A stretch of 64,000 nt of DNA from Bacteroidales bacterium WCE2004 (GTDB taxonomy: Bacteria > Bacteroidota > Bacteroidia > Bacteroidales > UBA932), in the NCBI GenBank assembly GCA_900167895.1, contig FUZR01000001.1, positions 102,379-166,378 on the forward strand. Reading direction: 5' to 3'. Position 1 is the first letter of the stretch, and each line of letters begins with the position of its first letter. Below the pieces are notes generated by a model. That model did not search any database and had not been told where the DNA came from. It saw only the letters and a list, made by a program, of their open reading frames with translations. The position numbers were made by a program, and so were the translations under genes. Shown one piece after another: positions 51,773 through 60,208 of the stretch.

Positions 51773-52972
51773 TTATTCCCTGACCGGACGGATGGTGTAT
51801 CCAAAACAACGTCTCGTTTCCCCGATGCCCAGCGTATTTTTTTTCGGACTGACCGTCAGCATCCAAGCGAACGGCGCAACATCATAGCCGGTCCGGCCCC
51901 AGTAGCAGGCCAGGGGATTATCGCCCTCCGTATCGTCGAAACCTCTCGGCGCGGGCAGGAAGATCCAGTTTTCGGGATTCTTCCGGCCATAGAGCTTCAA
52001 ACCGGGCATACCGTCTATCGTAACATGTTCCCTGCTCAAGGAGAACAGTTCATACAGCTGCTCTGCGGTCGGCATACACCAGCCATCCCCAAGAATCTGC
52101 ACGGCCGCATCGTCTTCCGGCAGAAGATCCTTGATTCCGTCTCCGGTCCCACCATTATGGTTATACACGAAGTACTTGGTCGGCGAATCCGGGTCGCCGC
52201 TATAAAACCTGTAATTCTCCTCGGTGAATTCCTTCTTCGGTTCCACTTCGCCCCAGGCAAAGAAGTCACCGGCGTCGGAGCACTTGGCCGCACCGAGATT
52301 GATGTTGGCCCATTTGACGGAAAGTCCCAGGTCCACCATCACAGGGACACCCGGCTTCTCCGGCGCCTGTTTGACGGTGACGATCCGTTCGATATCGGCC
52401 AGGGACTTGTCCGCCTGGATGACAATCGAAGCCGTACGCTCGGTGCCGCTCAGGTTCGCGTTGACGTTAAATACGACTTTCGAGTCCGACATCGCTTTCG
52501 TCTCGATCCGGGAAAGCCAGGAGCCATCGACCTGGACGGAGTAGTCGAGTGTCGACTGGACTTCCAGCTCGAACTGCTGGGAATCGGCGCTAATCTCGTA
52601 GACCGCCTGCTTAGGCTGGAGGACCGGCACACTCATCTGCGAGATATACACGATCCGCTTGATCCCTTCCGCTTCGATCGCGACCCACGCAGTTCGCTTG
52701 TCGTAGGACTGATTGGGGTCGCAGGTCACGCTGATCGTTTGCTGCTCACTGGACGCGGTGCCCGAAACCGGGCTCAAGCGGACCCAGTCCTGGTTTGTGG
52801 TCGCCACCCAGTCCTGGTTCGAGATAAAGGTAATGATCCTATCACTGCCACCCTGGGCGGTATATTCTATGGGAAAATTGCTGGTGACCGTCATCATGGG
52901 TTCTTTCTTACAAGAAGCGAAGAGAACCGCGGCGCCTGCAAGAAGCGAGGCCATACGAAGGAGTACTTTCAT
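51773..52972 (-). CDS. BACON-domain lipoprotein with C-terminal FISUMP-like domain
   Basis: The 399-residue protein has a lipoprotein signal (lipobox LFASC near residue 21). Two BACON-type beta-sandwich domains follow (about 27-115 with NQDWVATTNQDWVRLSPVSG; about 118-205 with TLDYSVQVDGSWLSRI). The C-terminal half (about 210-399) starts VDLGLSVKWANINLGA and has FAWGEVEPK, GWCMPTAEQLYEL and CFGYTIRPVRE, as in the major paralogous domain common in Bacteroidota and Fibrobacter. It is likely surface-exposed and may bind glycan; no catalytic site is seen. A -7 box TATATTTG (plus 52995-53002) lies upstream. Confidence 0.85.
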   Translation of the reverse strand: MKVLLRMASLLAGAAVLFASCKKEPMMTVTSNFPIEYTAQGGSDRIITFISNQDWVATTNQDWVRLSPVSGTASSEQQTISVTCDPNQSYDKRTAWVAIEAEGIKRIVYISQMSVPVLQPKQAVYEISADSQQFELEVQSTLDYSVQVDGSWLSRIETKAMSDSKVVFNVNANLSGTERTASIVIQADKSLADIERIVTVKQAPEKPGVPVMVDLGLSVKWANINLGAAKCSDAGDFFAWGEVEPKKEFTEENYRFYSGDPDSPTKYFVYNHNGGTGDGIKDLLPEDDAAVQILGDGWCMPTAEQLYELFSLSREHVTIDGMPGLKLYGRKNPENWIFLPAPRGFDDTEGDNPLACYWGRTGYDVAPFAWMLTVSPKKNTLGIGETRRCFGYTIRPVRE

Positions 52973-53026
52973 AATTTGATTGGTATTTATGGTGCAAATA
53001 TACGGAATGCCGGCGTGAATTCAAAC

Positions 53027-53064
53027 AAAAAAGAGGCGCCCGCGATCGCAGGAGCCTCTTTTTT
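53027..53064. terminator. Terminator between the DUF3828-like gene and the BACON gene
   Basis: AAAAAAGAGGC (53027-53037) pairs with GCCTCTTTTTT (53054-53064). It lies 15 bp after the stop of the leftward DUF3828-like gene. Confidence 0.8.
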
Positions 53065-53079
53065 GTTTCCTTTCGGAGT

Positions 53080-53595
53080 CTATTCGCCGGCGGATTCGCC
53101 GTCGATGAAGCTCTGGAGGTACTCCCGGAGGTTGCCACCGAAGTCGTCGACGAACCAGTCGCCGGACTCATAGACGAGCTGGAGGGTGAGCTGGCCGGCA
53201 TAGCCGAAATTCTCCGTGGCCAGCGTGACGGTGGCGGTGGAGTCGGTGACGGCGTCCACGGACTTGACCGAGCAGGTGAACTCCACGTCGTCCTGCGACT
53301 GGGTCCAGGGATCGCAGTCCAGGACGATGTAATCCTCGCCCGCAGCATCCTGCGCCCGGGCCAGCAGAGATTTGAAGCCCGCGGAGCAGTAGGTGTCCGT
53401 CAGGTCGGTATTGTCCGCGAACACCCGCATGCCGTTCTCGTCGAGTTCCTTCGTCAGATAGCGGCTGTAGATGGTCTCGACGCGCTCGCGGATGTAGGCG
53501 TCGGTGTGCTTGGCGGCGTCGGCCTTCTTCGCCCCGCCGTTGCAGGCCGTCAGCAGCAGGACTGCCGCGGCAAAAACAAATACGCGATTTTTCAT
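53080..53595 (-). CDS. DUF3828-like lipoprotein
   Basis: The 171-residue protein has a lipoprotein signal (LLLTAC, Cys near 18) and a small alpha/beta domain with YIRERVETIYSRYL, DPWTQSQDD and GDWFVDDFGGNLREYLQSFI. This recalls the DUF3828/NTF2-like group. Function unknown. A box TATTTTTG on the minus strand (plus 53600-53607) lies 4 bp from the ATG. Confidence 0.7.
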   Translation of the reverse strand: MKNRVFVFAAAVLLLTACNGGAKKADAAKHTDAYIRERVETIYSRYLTKELDENGMRVFADNTDLTDTYCSAGFKSLLARAQDAAGEDYIVLDCDPWTQSQDDVEFTCSVKSVDAVTDSTATVTLATENFGYAGQLTLQLVYESGDWFVDDFGGNLREYLQSFIDGESAGE

Positions 53596-53692
53596 ATCAC
53601 AAAAATAGCATTTTTCACGGATAAGTGTTTGAAAGCCAGCCAGCGTTTTGTATATTTACGAGTTATATTTAACCAATACTACGATTTAAGCG

Positions 53693-55288
53693 ATGAAAAG
53701 AATCCTTTCCGCAGCGGTCCTGCTGCTTGCCTCCCTCTCCGTGGCTTTCGCCCAGACCGGCACCTGGTCCGGCGACGTCGAGGTCCAGGGGATGAAACTC
53801 GGTATCGTTTTCCACTTTGAAGAAGAGAATCCCACGATGGACGTCCCTGACCAGGGTGCCAAGGGGCTTCCCATCCAGCTCACCCGGCCCGAGGAGGGCA
53901 AGGTGAGCGTCAAGATCCCGTCCATCGCCGCCTCCTACGAGGGGCAGCTCCAGGACGGAAAGATCGTGGGCAGTTTCTCGCAGATGGGCGCTTCCCTGCC
54001 CCTTACCCTCACGCCGGGTCTGCGGAAGCTGAACCGGCCGCAGACCCCCGTCGGGCCGTTCCCCTACGCACAGGAGGAGGTGACCTTCAACAACGGCGAT
54101 GTCGTCCTGAGCGGCACGCTGACGCTGCCGGAGGGCTATTCCCGCAAGACCCTCGCCCTCGTCATGGTGACGGGCAGCGGCCAGCAGAACCGGGATGAAG
54201 AAATCTTTGAGCATAAACCCTTCGCGGTCATCGCGGACGCCCTCGCACGCGCCGGCTTCGCCACGCTCCGCTTCGACGACCGCGGCGTCGGCGGCTCCAC
54301 CGGCGACCCAGAGGCCGTCACGACTGACGACGTCCGTGACGACGCCCTGGCCGCCGTCAAGCTCCTCCGGGAGCGCTTCGACATGGTCGGTGTCCTCGGC
54401 CACAGCGAAGGCGGCACCGTCGCGCTGATGCTGGCCGAAGACAAGCTGATCGACTTCGCCGTGAGCCTGGCCGGCATGGTCGTTTCCGGCGAGGAGACGC
54501 TGATCTGGCAAACCGCGCAGGCGCTCGCAGGCGCCGGCGTCGACCAGGATGGCGTCGACAAATACAGTCAGCTGCTCCGCGAGGCCTATGCCGCGCTTCG
54601 CGAAGGCGGCGAAATCCCCTCGCCCGAAGGGCGCGGCCTGCCGGACATGCTGAAGCAGTCCTACTACGGCGTCCAGCAGCAGTTGCGGACCCCGTTCCTC
54701 AAGCGCTTCGTCACGCTTGACGTGCGTCCCCGGCTCGCCGAAATCAAGTGCCCCGTCCTCGCCCTCAACGGCACGAAGGACCAGCAGGTCGAACCGGAAA
54801 GCAACCTGGGCGCGCTGCGCAAAGGCCTGAAGAACTACGACCATCAGATCAAGACCGTCGAAGGCCTGAACCATTTCTTACAGCACTGCGCCACCGGCTC
54901 GCCGACGGAATACCGCGAGATTGAGGAGACCGTCGCCCCGGAAGTCCTCGACGAGATCGTCTCCTGGCTGGAGCTCCACGAGCCCCTCGACGTCAAGCCC
55001 ACTTTCAAAGGAAAGGATGCGAACGCTTTTTCGCGTTGGGTTTCTGAAAGGCTGGTTTATCCCGCGAAGGCCCGCAGAAATGGGATCACCGGCACAGTCA
55101 TGGTTGCGTTCACCGTCGACCAGAACGGCAAGGTCGGCAACGTCGAGGTGGTCGACAGCGTGGACCCGCAATTGGATGCAGAGGCCGTCCGCGTCATCTC
55201 GTCCTCCCCTCGCTGGAAACCGGGCGTCAAAGATGGCCAGCAGGTCATCGTCCATTACACCTTCCCCGTCATCTTCCAGTTAAGATAA
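53693..55288 (+). CDS. Secreted alpha/beta hydrolase with a C-terminal TonB domain
   Basis: The 531-residue protein has a signal peptide (MKRILSAAVLLLASLSVAFA/QTG), a beta-rich N-terminal domain (about 22-115), an alpha/beta hydrolase domain (about 120-425) with nucleophile elbow GHSEGG (S238), acid in NGTKDQQV and His in GLNHFLQH, and a TonB C-terminal domain (about 440-531, RLVYPAKARRNGITGTVMVAFTVDQNGKV). Hydrolases of this type act as esterases. A TonB domain on a secreted enzyme without a membrane helix is odd; it may bind an outer-membrane protein. No frameshift or stop separates the parts. Confidence 0.88.
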   Translation: MKRILSAAVLLLASLSVAFAQTGTWSGDVEVQGMKLGIVFHFEEENPTMDVPDQGAKGLPIQLTRPEEGKVSVKIPSIAASYEGQLQDGKIVGSFSQMGASLPLTLTPGLRKLNRPQTPVGPFPYAQEEVTFNNGDVVLSGTLTLPEGYSRKTLALVMVTGSGQQNRDEEIFEHKPFAVIADALARAGFATLRFDDRGVGGSTGDPEAVTTDDVRDDALAAVKLLRERFDMVGVLGHSEGGTVALMLAEDKLIDFAVSLAGMVVSGEETLIWQTAQALAGAGVDQDGVDKYSQLLREAYAALREGGEIPSPEGRGLPDMLKQSYYGVQQQLRTPFLKRFVTLDVRPRLAEIKCPVLALNGTKDQQVEPESNLGALRKGLKNYDHQIKTVEGLNHFLQHCATGSPTEYREIEETVAPEVLDEIVSWLELHEPLDVKPTFKGKDANAFSRWVSERLVYPAKARRNGITGTVMVAFTVDQNGKVGNVEVVDSVDPQLDAEAVRVISSSPRWKPGVKDGQQVIVHYTFPVIFQLR

Positions 55289-55292
55289 AAGA

Positions 55293-55318
55293 AAAGCCGC
55301 GACGCTTGTCGCGGCTTT
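55293..55318. terminator. Shared terminator between convergent genes
   Basis: AAAGCCGCGAC (55293-55303) pairs perfectly with GTCGCGGCTTT (55308-55318), loop GCTT. It lies between the hydrolase-TonB stop (55288) and the SDR stop (55326). Confidence 0.85.
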
Positions 55319-55325
55319 CTTTATT

Positions 55326-56459
55326 TTATCCCAACAGGGATTGCAGGTCGGCGATCCAGCCGTGGATGGTGCGGCTGTGCTCCTGCCGCTTCTGCGGGTC
55401 CTTTTCGAACGATTGGAGCAGCTGGTCCTGGCGCTGCCAGTAGCGGACCAGCGCCTCCAGGAGCGGGCGGTCGTCGGCGGCCAGCAGGCCGCCGGACTGC
55501 GCCAGCTCCTGCATCCGCGCCTGGACTTCGTCCGCCGGGCGCCCGACGCATTTGCGGAAGTCCCGCAGGACCCACTGCCGCTCGAAGACGTTGCGCTCCT
55601 TCCAGCCTTGGTACTGCTCGCTGAAGGTCCGCGCGACGCGGCCGAGAACCTCGGCGTCCACGCGCTCGGCGGCGCCCTCCTTCGGCGCCAGGCCGCCGAG
55701 CACCTGCAGGGAGCCGATCTCCTGGCCGTTGTATTCGTCCGCGTGCAGGACGGACAGGGCGAACCCCAGCGCGGCGTCCTCCACGCTGATGATGTGGTCC
55801 TTGTTCATCTCATAGAAGGCCTCCTCGGAGAGGTTCATCTTCGCGGCCACGACCGCGATCGATTTGCGCGCCGTCTCGGTCTTGACCAGGCCGGGGCCGA
55901 TCGTGTAGGAACGGATCCCCGTGCCCTCCAGCTCCTGCGCCAGCGTGCCGGCCAGCTCGCCCTGGGCCGTCTTGAAGATCTCGTACGCGCCCATATAGGC
56001 GGCTGCGCCGGAGCTCGACACGAACACGAACGTGCCCGAATCGCGCCGTTTCATCTCCTCGAGGAAACAATTGACCAGCAGGACGGGCGCCTTGAAATTG
56101 ACGCGGTAGCCGTGGTCCCAGTCCTGGCTGCAGATCGCGCCGACAGCACCCAGATGCAGGACCGCGGCGTTGTTGAAGACGATGTCCGGACAGCCGTATT
56201 TCCCGAGTACGAAGGCCTTCATCGCGGCGAAGCTGCCTTCGTCGGCCAGGTCGATGTAGTAGTAGTCGGCCACCGCGCCCGGAATGGCCCGCAGGGCCGC
56301 TTCCGCGCGCTCGCCCTTCTCCCGGTCGTTGTCCAGGACGATGACCTTGGCGCCCATCGTGACGAAGCAGCGGGCGGTCTCGAGGCCGATGCCTCCCCCC
56401 GCCCCGGTAATCAGCGCCACCTTGCCGGCCAGCGCGCCTTTGTATTCTTGAATATCCAT
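55326..56459 (-). CDS. Short-chain dehydrogenase/reductase with a C-terminal helical extension
   Basis: The 377-residue protein starts at ATG 56459 (MDIQEYKGALAGKVALITGAGGGIG). The Rossmann part (about 8-255) has TGAGGGIG, FNNAAVLHLG, the Ser in VFVSSSGAA and the YxxxK motif as YEIFK. About 120 further residues are charged and helical (WKERNVFERQWVLRDFRK), which ordinary 250-residue SDRs lack. Substrate unknown. A promoter box TATCTTTG (plus 56488-56495) lies 28 bp upstream. Confidence 0.82.
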   Translation of the reverse strand: MDIQEYKGALAGKVALITGAGGGIGLETARCFVTMGAKVIVLDNDREKGERAEAALRAIPGAVADYYYIDLADEGSFAAMKAFVLGKYGCPDIVFNNAAVLHLGAVGAICSQDWDHGYRVNFKAPVLLVNCFLEEMKRRDSGTFVFVSSSGAAAYMGAYEIFKTAQGELAGTLAQELEGTGIRSYTIGPGLVKTETARKSIAVVAAKMNLSEEAFYEMNKDHIISVEDAALGFALSVLHADEYNGQEIGSLQVLGGLAPKEGAAERVDAEVLGRVARTFSEQYQGWKERNVFERQWVLRDFRKCVGRPADEVQARMQELAQSGGLLAADDRPLLEALVRYWQRQDQLLQSFEKDPQKRQEHSRTIHGWIADLQSLLG

Positions 56460-56559
56460 AGAAGTCTTTCCGTTGATTCCTGAAATCCAAAGATACACAA
56501 TCCGGAAGCGATATCCAACGCCCCTCCGTCATCCCACCGTATCCCTTATGCCCCGCGCA

Positions 56560-56778
56560 CCCCGTTTTTGTATATTGATGACTATCAATTATTTCCAATT
56601 TTGCTTAGGGGAAATTTCCCCTAAGCAAAACCACAATTAACTCATTAATAAACACTTGCAAAAACGCCCCTCCGGAAATTCCGACTCCGTCAGGGATAAT
56701 AACGTGGTACCGGGCAGGACTTGGCACCACCGCCGGACATCGCCCGATGCCGACAAGCGAGGTGGCTGCCCGGGAAAG
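56560..56778 (-). repeat. Interspersed non-coding repeat, copy B (inverted relative to copy A)
   Basis: On the minus strand this carries the same three blocks as 16704-17190: block 1 (56741-56771), block 2 (56710-56737) and block 3 (about 56560-56675). Block 3 centres on a perfect 32-bp palindrome at 56599-56630, whose half is TTTTGCTTAGGGGAAA. The spacer between blocks 2 and 3 is about 40 bp, against about 240 bp in copy A. The rest of the 520-bp gap (56460-56981) shows no gene. Confidence 0.75.
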
Positions 56779-56981
56779 ATGTGTTAGGGTATCTTAAGAT
56801 ATTATCCCAACCTCAAAATCGGCAAGGATAAAAGCTCAAGAAGCTAATAATCAGCATCTTACAACGCGCGGCTCGACAAGGCAGAAAAAGACTGTGGGAT
56901 GCATCCGGACGAGCATTTTGTTGCTCGGGCGGATGCACCCCACAGCCTCTGCCGGAGGAGCCGGGTCGTGCCCGGGAGAGA

Positions 56982-58124
56982 CTAGGCACCGAGCCAGGTG
57001 AGGTGGCGCCAGAGGGTCTCGAGCGGGCCGCGCTGGTGGGTCTTCGCCCACTGGCGCAGGAGGACGATCTGCAGGACCACGATGGCGATGCCCACGAGCA
57101 GCGACCAGGTCGTGCCCAGGACCTTGTACATCCCCAGGCCCCAACCGTAGAAGATGAAGCTGCCGAACAGCGACGACATCAGATAATTGGTCAGCGACAT
57201 CCGCCCGAAGAAGCAGATGTGCGCGAGACTGCGGCGGAAGCCCGCAAAGCGGTACCAGAGCAGCGCCACACCCGACACGATCATCAAGAGGATGGCCAGG
57301 TTGAAGAGCGGATGCAGCAGGGTGTCGAGCGCACCGAAAGAGACGGCGCCGTCGCCCATCAGGCCGACAAAGATGCCGGCCAGGACAAACGCCACGGAGA
57401 CGACCAGCACCCTGCGCCAAATCTTGAGGTGGTTGCCCTCGTCATAGAACAGGCGCAGCCGTCCGATCAGGATGCCCAGGAAGAACAGGCCCAGCGTCTG
57501 CGTGATGCGCCCCTTGGCCACGAACCAGAGCAGCGAGCTCAGGAAACCATAGCGCAGGCTGGCGCCGGCGGCCTCCAGGAAGGTCCCCTCCCCGCAGGCC
57601 TGTCCCATCTTGAAGTAATAAGGCCCCATGGCGGAGACATCCGGCTTCCAGCCCGAGACCAGACTGTAGATCTCCACCGGCTGCGCCAGCAGGAAGATGG
57701 TGACCGCCCACAAGGCGGGCGTCGACAGATAGCCCGCCGGGATCATCAGCAGGCCCAGGATGGCGTAGAAAGTCAGGATGTCACCGTTATAGAAGACCAG
57801 ATTGACGACGCCGAAACCGAACAGCAGCACCATCCGCCAGGCGAAGCGGGCGGAGAAGTCCTTCCCCTTCTGCTCCTGGTTGTCGCGCATGATGAAGAAA
57901 CTCAGGCCGAAAAGCAGGGCGAAGATGCCGTACATCTTGCCGGAGAGCAGGACGGTGAGCACGTTGAAGACCGCTCCGTCGAACGGGAGCGAGCAGGACG
58001 CCGCCGGACCGCCGAGGTTGAAATGCTCGACGGCATGATAAAGGATGATGCCGACGACGGCAAGCCCGCGCAGGGCGTCAGCCACCTCGATGCGGCTGTT
58101 CTTGCGTCCTTGTGTCTTGTACAT
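56982..58124 (-). CDS. DUF418-family membrane protein
   Basis: The 380-residue protein starts at ATG 58124 (MYKTQGRKNSRIEVADALRGLAVVGIILYH) and has about nine or ten membrane helices. The DUF418 block at the C-terminus (CFFGRMSLTNYLMSSLFGSFIFYGWGLG, LLRQWAKTHQRGPLETLWRHLTW) is clear. These proteins resemble acyltransferase-type membrane enzymes but lack a proven role. It is 4 bp after the S46 peptidase stop and probably co-transcribed. Confidence 0.87.
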   Translation of the reverse strand: MYKTQGRKNSRIEVADALRGLAVVGIILYHAVEHFNLGGPAASCSLPFDGAVFNVLTVLLSGKMYGIFALLFGLSFFIMRDNQEQKGKDFSARFAWRMVLLFGFGVVNLVFYNGDILTFYAILGLLMIPAGYLSTPALWAVTIFLLAQPVEIYSLVSGWKPDVSAMGPYYFKMGQACGEGTFLEAAGASLRYGFLSSLLWFVAKGRITQTLGLFFLGILIGRLRLFYDEGNHLKIWRRVLVVSVAFVLAGIFVGLMGDGAVSFGALDTLLHPLFNLAILLMIVSGVALLWYRFAGFRRSLAHICFFGRMSLTNYLMSSLFGSFIFYGWGLGMYKVLGTTWSLLVGIAIVVLQIVLLRQWAKTHQRGPLETLWRHLTWLGA

Positions 58125-58128
58125 AGGG

Positions 58129-60198
58129 TCAGTCAGTAAAAACCATCTCGTCGAAGAGCCAGTCGGCATGGCCGACCTCGCGGATGACGAAAAGCAGATA
58201 ACGGATGTCCAGGGAAATGTTGCGGCAATACTCCGGGTCGAAGACGATGTCGCTCATCGTCCCTTCCCACACACGGTCGAAATTGATGCCCACCAGATTG
58301 CCGTCGGCATTGATCACCGGGCTGCCGGAATTGCCGCCGGAGGTGTGGTTGGTGGCCAGGAAACAGACCGGCTGGTCGTCGTGGCCGCCCGCGGCGTAGA
58401 TGTCGCGCAGCACCTGCGGGATGTTGTAGTCGTAGATGTCGGGATTGTCCTTCTCGATGATGCCCTTGAGCGTGGAGACGGGGCTGTAGTAGACCGCGTC
58501 AGCGGGGCTGTAGCCCGCCACGTGGCCATACGCCACGCGCAGCGTCAGGTTGGCGTCGGGATAAAACGCCTTGTCCGGCTCGAACTCCATCTGCGCCTGC
58601 ATATACTCGCGGTACGCGAGGTTGAGCGCAGACGAAGTCTCCGTGATCACGGGGCGCAGTTCGCTCTGGTAGAACTGGACGAAGGCGAGCCCCAGCTGCA
58701 CGGCCGGGTCCGCCTGGACCTGCTCCAGGTCGTCCGGCGTCAGCGCGGCCACGCGGTCGCGGTCGACAAACAGCGACTGCGCGTACAGCGCGTCCCGCCA
58801 GGCCGCGGCGCTGCCGTAGGCCGCCAGCTGCTCGCAGAACCACGCCGGCTTGAACTCCGCCGACAGGTTGCGGTCCAGGGCCTCGACCATCGCCACGAAA
58901 ATCTCCTCGTCGATGGGCTGATAATAGTCCTTATAGAACTCCTCTACCATCTCCCCTACCGGATGGGAGACGCGCAGGGCATTCGCCACATCGGTGGCGA
59001 ACGAAAGCAGTTCGACGGTATAGACCGTCTCGCGGAAATACTCATAGGCGCGGTAGGACGGCAGGCGCTGCGCGTAGATGCCAGCGATCCGGTCCAGCAG
59101 GCCCTCGTAGTGCGTGCCCTTCGCCCATGCGGCGAAGCGGCGCTCGTAGGCCTGCTTGGCGGCCACCGTCCCCAGGCGCGCGATGCCCTTCGCCTCGCCC
59201 TGCCATTTCTTCCAGGCATTGGCCACGCCGGCGTTCTTGGACGCATACTGGATGCGGACCGCCGGATCCTGCGCCATGTATTTCTTCTGGATGTCCAGCC
59301 GGAGCGTGCGCAGGGCGATCTTCTCCGGATCGGAGACCTCGCCCACATAGCGGACGGCGTCCGAAGTCACATACTCCTGCGTGCTGCCCGGGCAGCCGTA
59401 GACGAAGGTGAAATCCCCCTCCTTCACACCCGCACGCGAAATGCTGAAGAAGCGCTTCGGCGTGAAGGGGACGTTGTCGGGCGAATAGTCCGCCGGCTCG
59501 TTGTCGCGGCCCGCGTAGACGCGGAAAATGGAGAAGTCCCCCGTGTGGCGGGGCCACATCCAGTTGTCGGTGTCGCCGCCGAACTTGCCGATCGACGAAG
59601 GCGGGGCGCCCACCAGACGGACGTCGCGGTAGACCTTATAGACGAAAAGGAAATACTGGTTGGCGTAGTAAAGCGCCTCCACGCGGGCCTGGATGCCCTT
59701 GTCGGGATCGGCCACCTGCTTCACGATGGCGTCGCCGTTGGCCTTGACCAGCGAGTCGCGCTGTGCCTCGGTCATCATCGGTTCATAGCCGCGCAGGACT
59801 GCGGCCGTGACGTCGTCCATCCGCTCCAGGAAGCTGACGGTCAGCCCCGGATTGGGCAGCTCCTCGCTGCGGGACATCGCCCAGAAGCCATCCTTGAGAT
59901 AGTCGTGCTCCACACTGCTGTGGCGCTGGATCTGGCTGAAGCCGCAATGGTGGTTGGTAAAGAGCAGGCCGTCGCGCGAGACGAGCTCGCCCGTGCAGCC
60001 GGAGCCGAACAGCACGACGGCGTCCTTGAGCGACGCCTGGTTGATGCTGTAGACATCTTCGGCCGTGAGCCGGAACCCGTGCGCCTGCATGTCGTCGATG
60101 CGCTGCGAGATCAGCACCGGGAGCCACATGCCCTCGTCGGCACGCAGCGGCAGGGCCGCAACCAGCAGGAGTGCGGCCAGGATCAAGTTTTTCTTCAT
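58129..60198 (-). CDS. dpp11: S46 family dipeptidyl peptidase, probably DPP11-type
   Basis: The 689-residue protein has a signal peptide (to about residue 20) and the chymotrypsin-like S46 fold. Catalytic His is in LFTNHHCGF (H84) and Ser in GGNSGSP (S624); GDTDNWMWPRHTGDF is a strong family block. Position FDRVWEG has Arg (R642), which in the Porphyromonas enzymes marks DPP11 (Asp/Glu at P1) while DPP7 has Gly; this assignment rests on memory of the family. It would release dipeptides in the periplasm. It is 10 bp after rmuC. Confidence 0.92.
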   Translation of the reverse strand: MKKNLILAALLLVAALPLRADEGMWLPVLISQRIDDMQAHGFRLTAEDVYSINQASLKDAVVLFGSGCTGELVSRDGLLFTNHHCGFSQIQRHSSVEHDYLKDGFWAMSRSEELPNPGLTVSFLERMDDVTAAVLRGYEPMMTEAQRDSLVKANGDAIVKQVADPDKGIQARVEALYYANQYFLFVYKVYRDVRLVGAPPSSIGKFGGDTDNWMWPRHTGDFSIFRVYAGRDNEPADYSPDNVPFTPKRFFSISRAGVKEGDFTFVYGCPGSTQEYVTSDAVRYVGEVSDPEKIALRTLRLDIQKKYMAQDPAVRIQYASKNAGVANAWKKWQGEAKGIARLGTVAAKQAYERRFAAWAKGTHYEGLLDRIAGIYAQRLPSYRAYEYFRETVYTVELLSFATDVANALRVSHPVGEMVEEFYKDYYQPIDEEIFVAMVEALDRNLSAEFKPAWFCEQLAAYGSAAAWRDALYAQSLFVDRDRVAALTPDDLEQVQADPAVQLGLAFVQFYQSELRPVITETSSALNLAYREYMQAQMEFEPDKAFYPDANLTLRVAYGHVAGYSPADAVYYSPVSTLKGIIEKDNPDIYDYNIPQVLRDIYAAGGHDDQPVCFLATNHTSGGNSGSPVINADGNLVGINFDRVWEGTMSDIVFDPEYCRNISLDIRYLLFVIREVGHADWLFDEMVFTD

Positions 60199-60208
60199 AT
60201 TGACGGTA

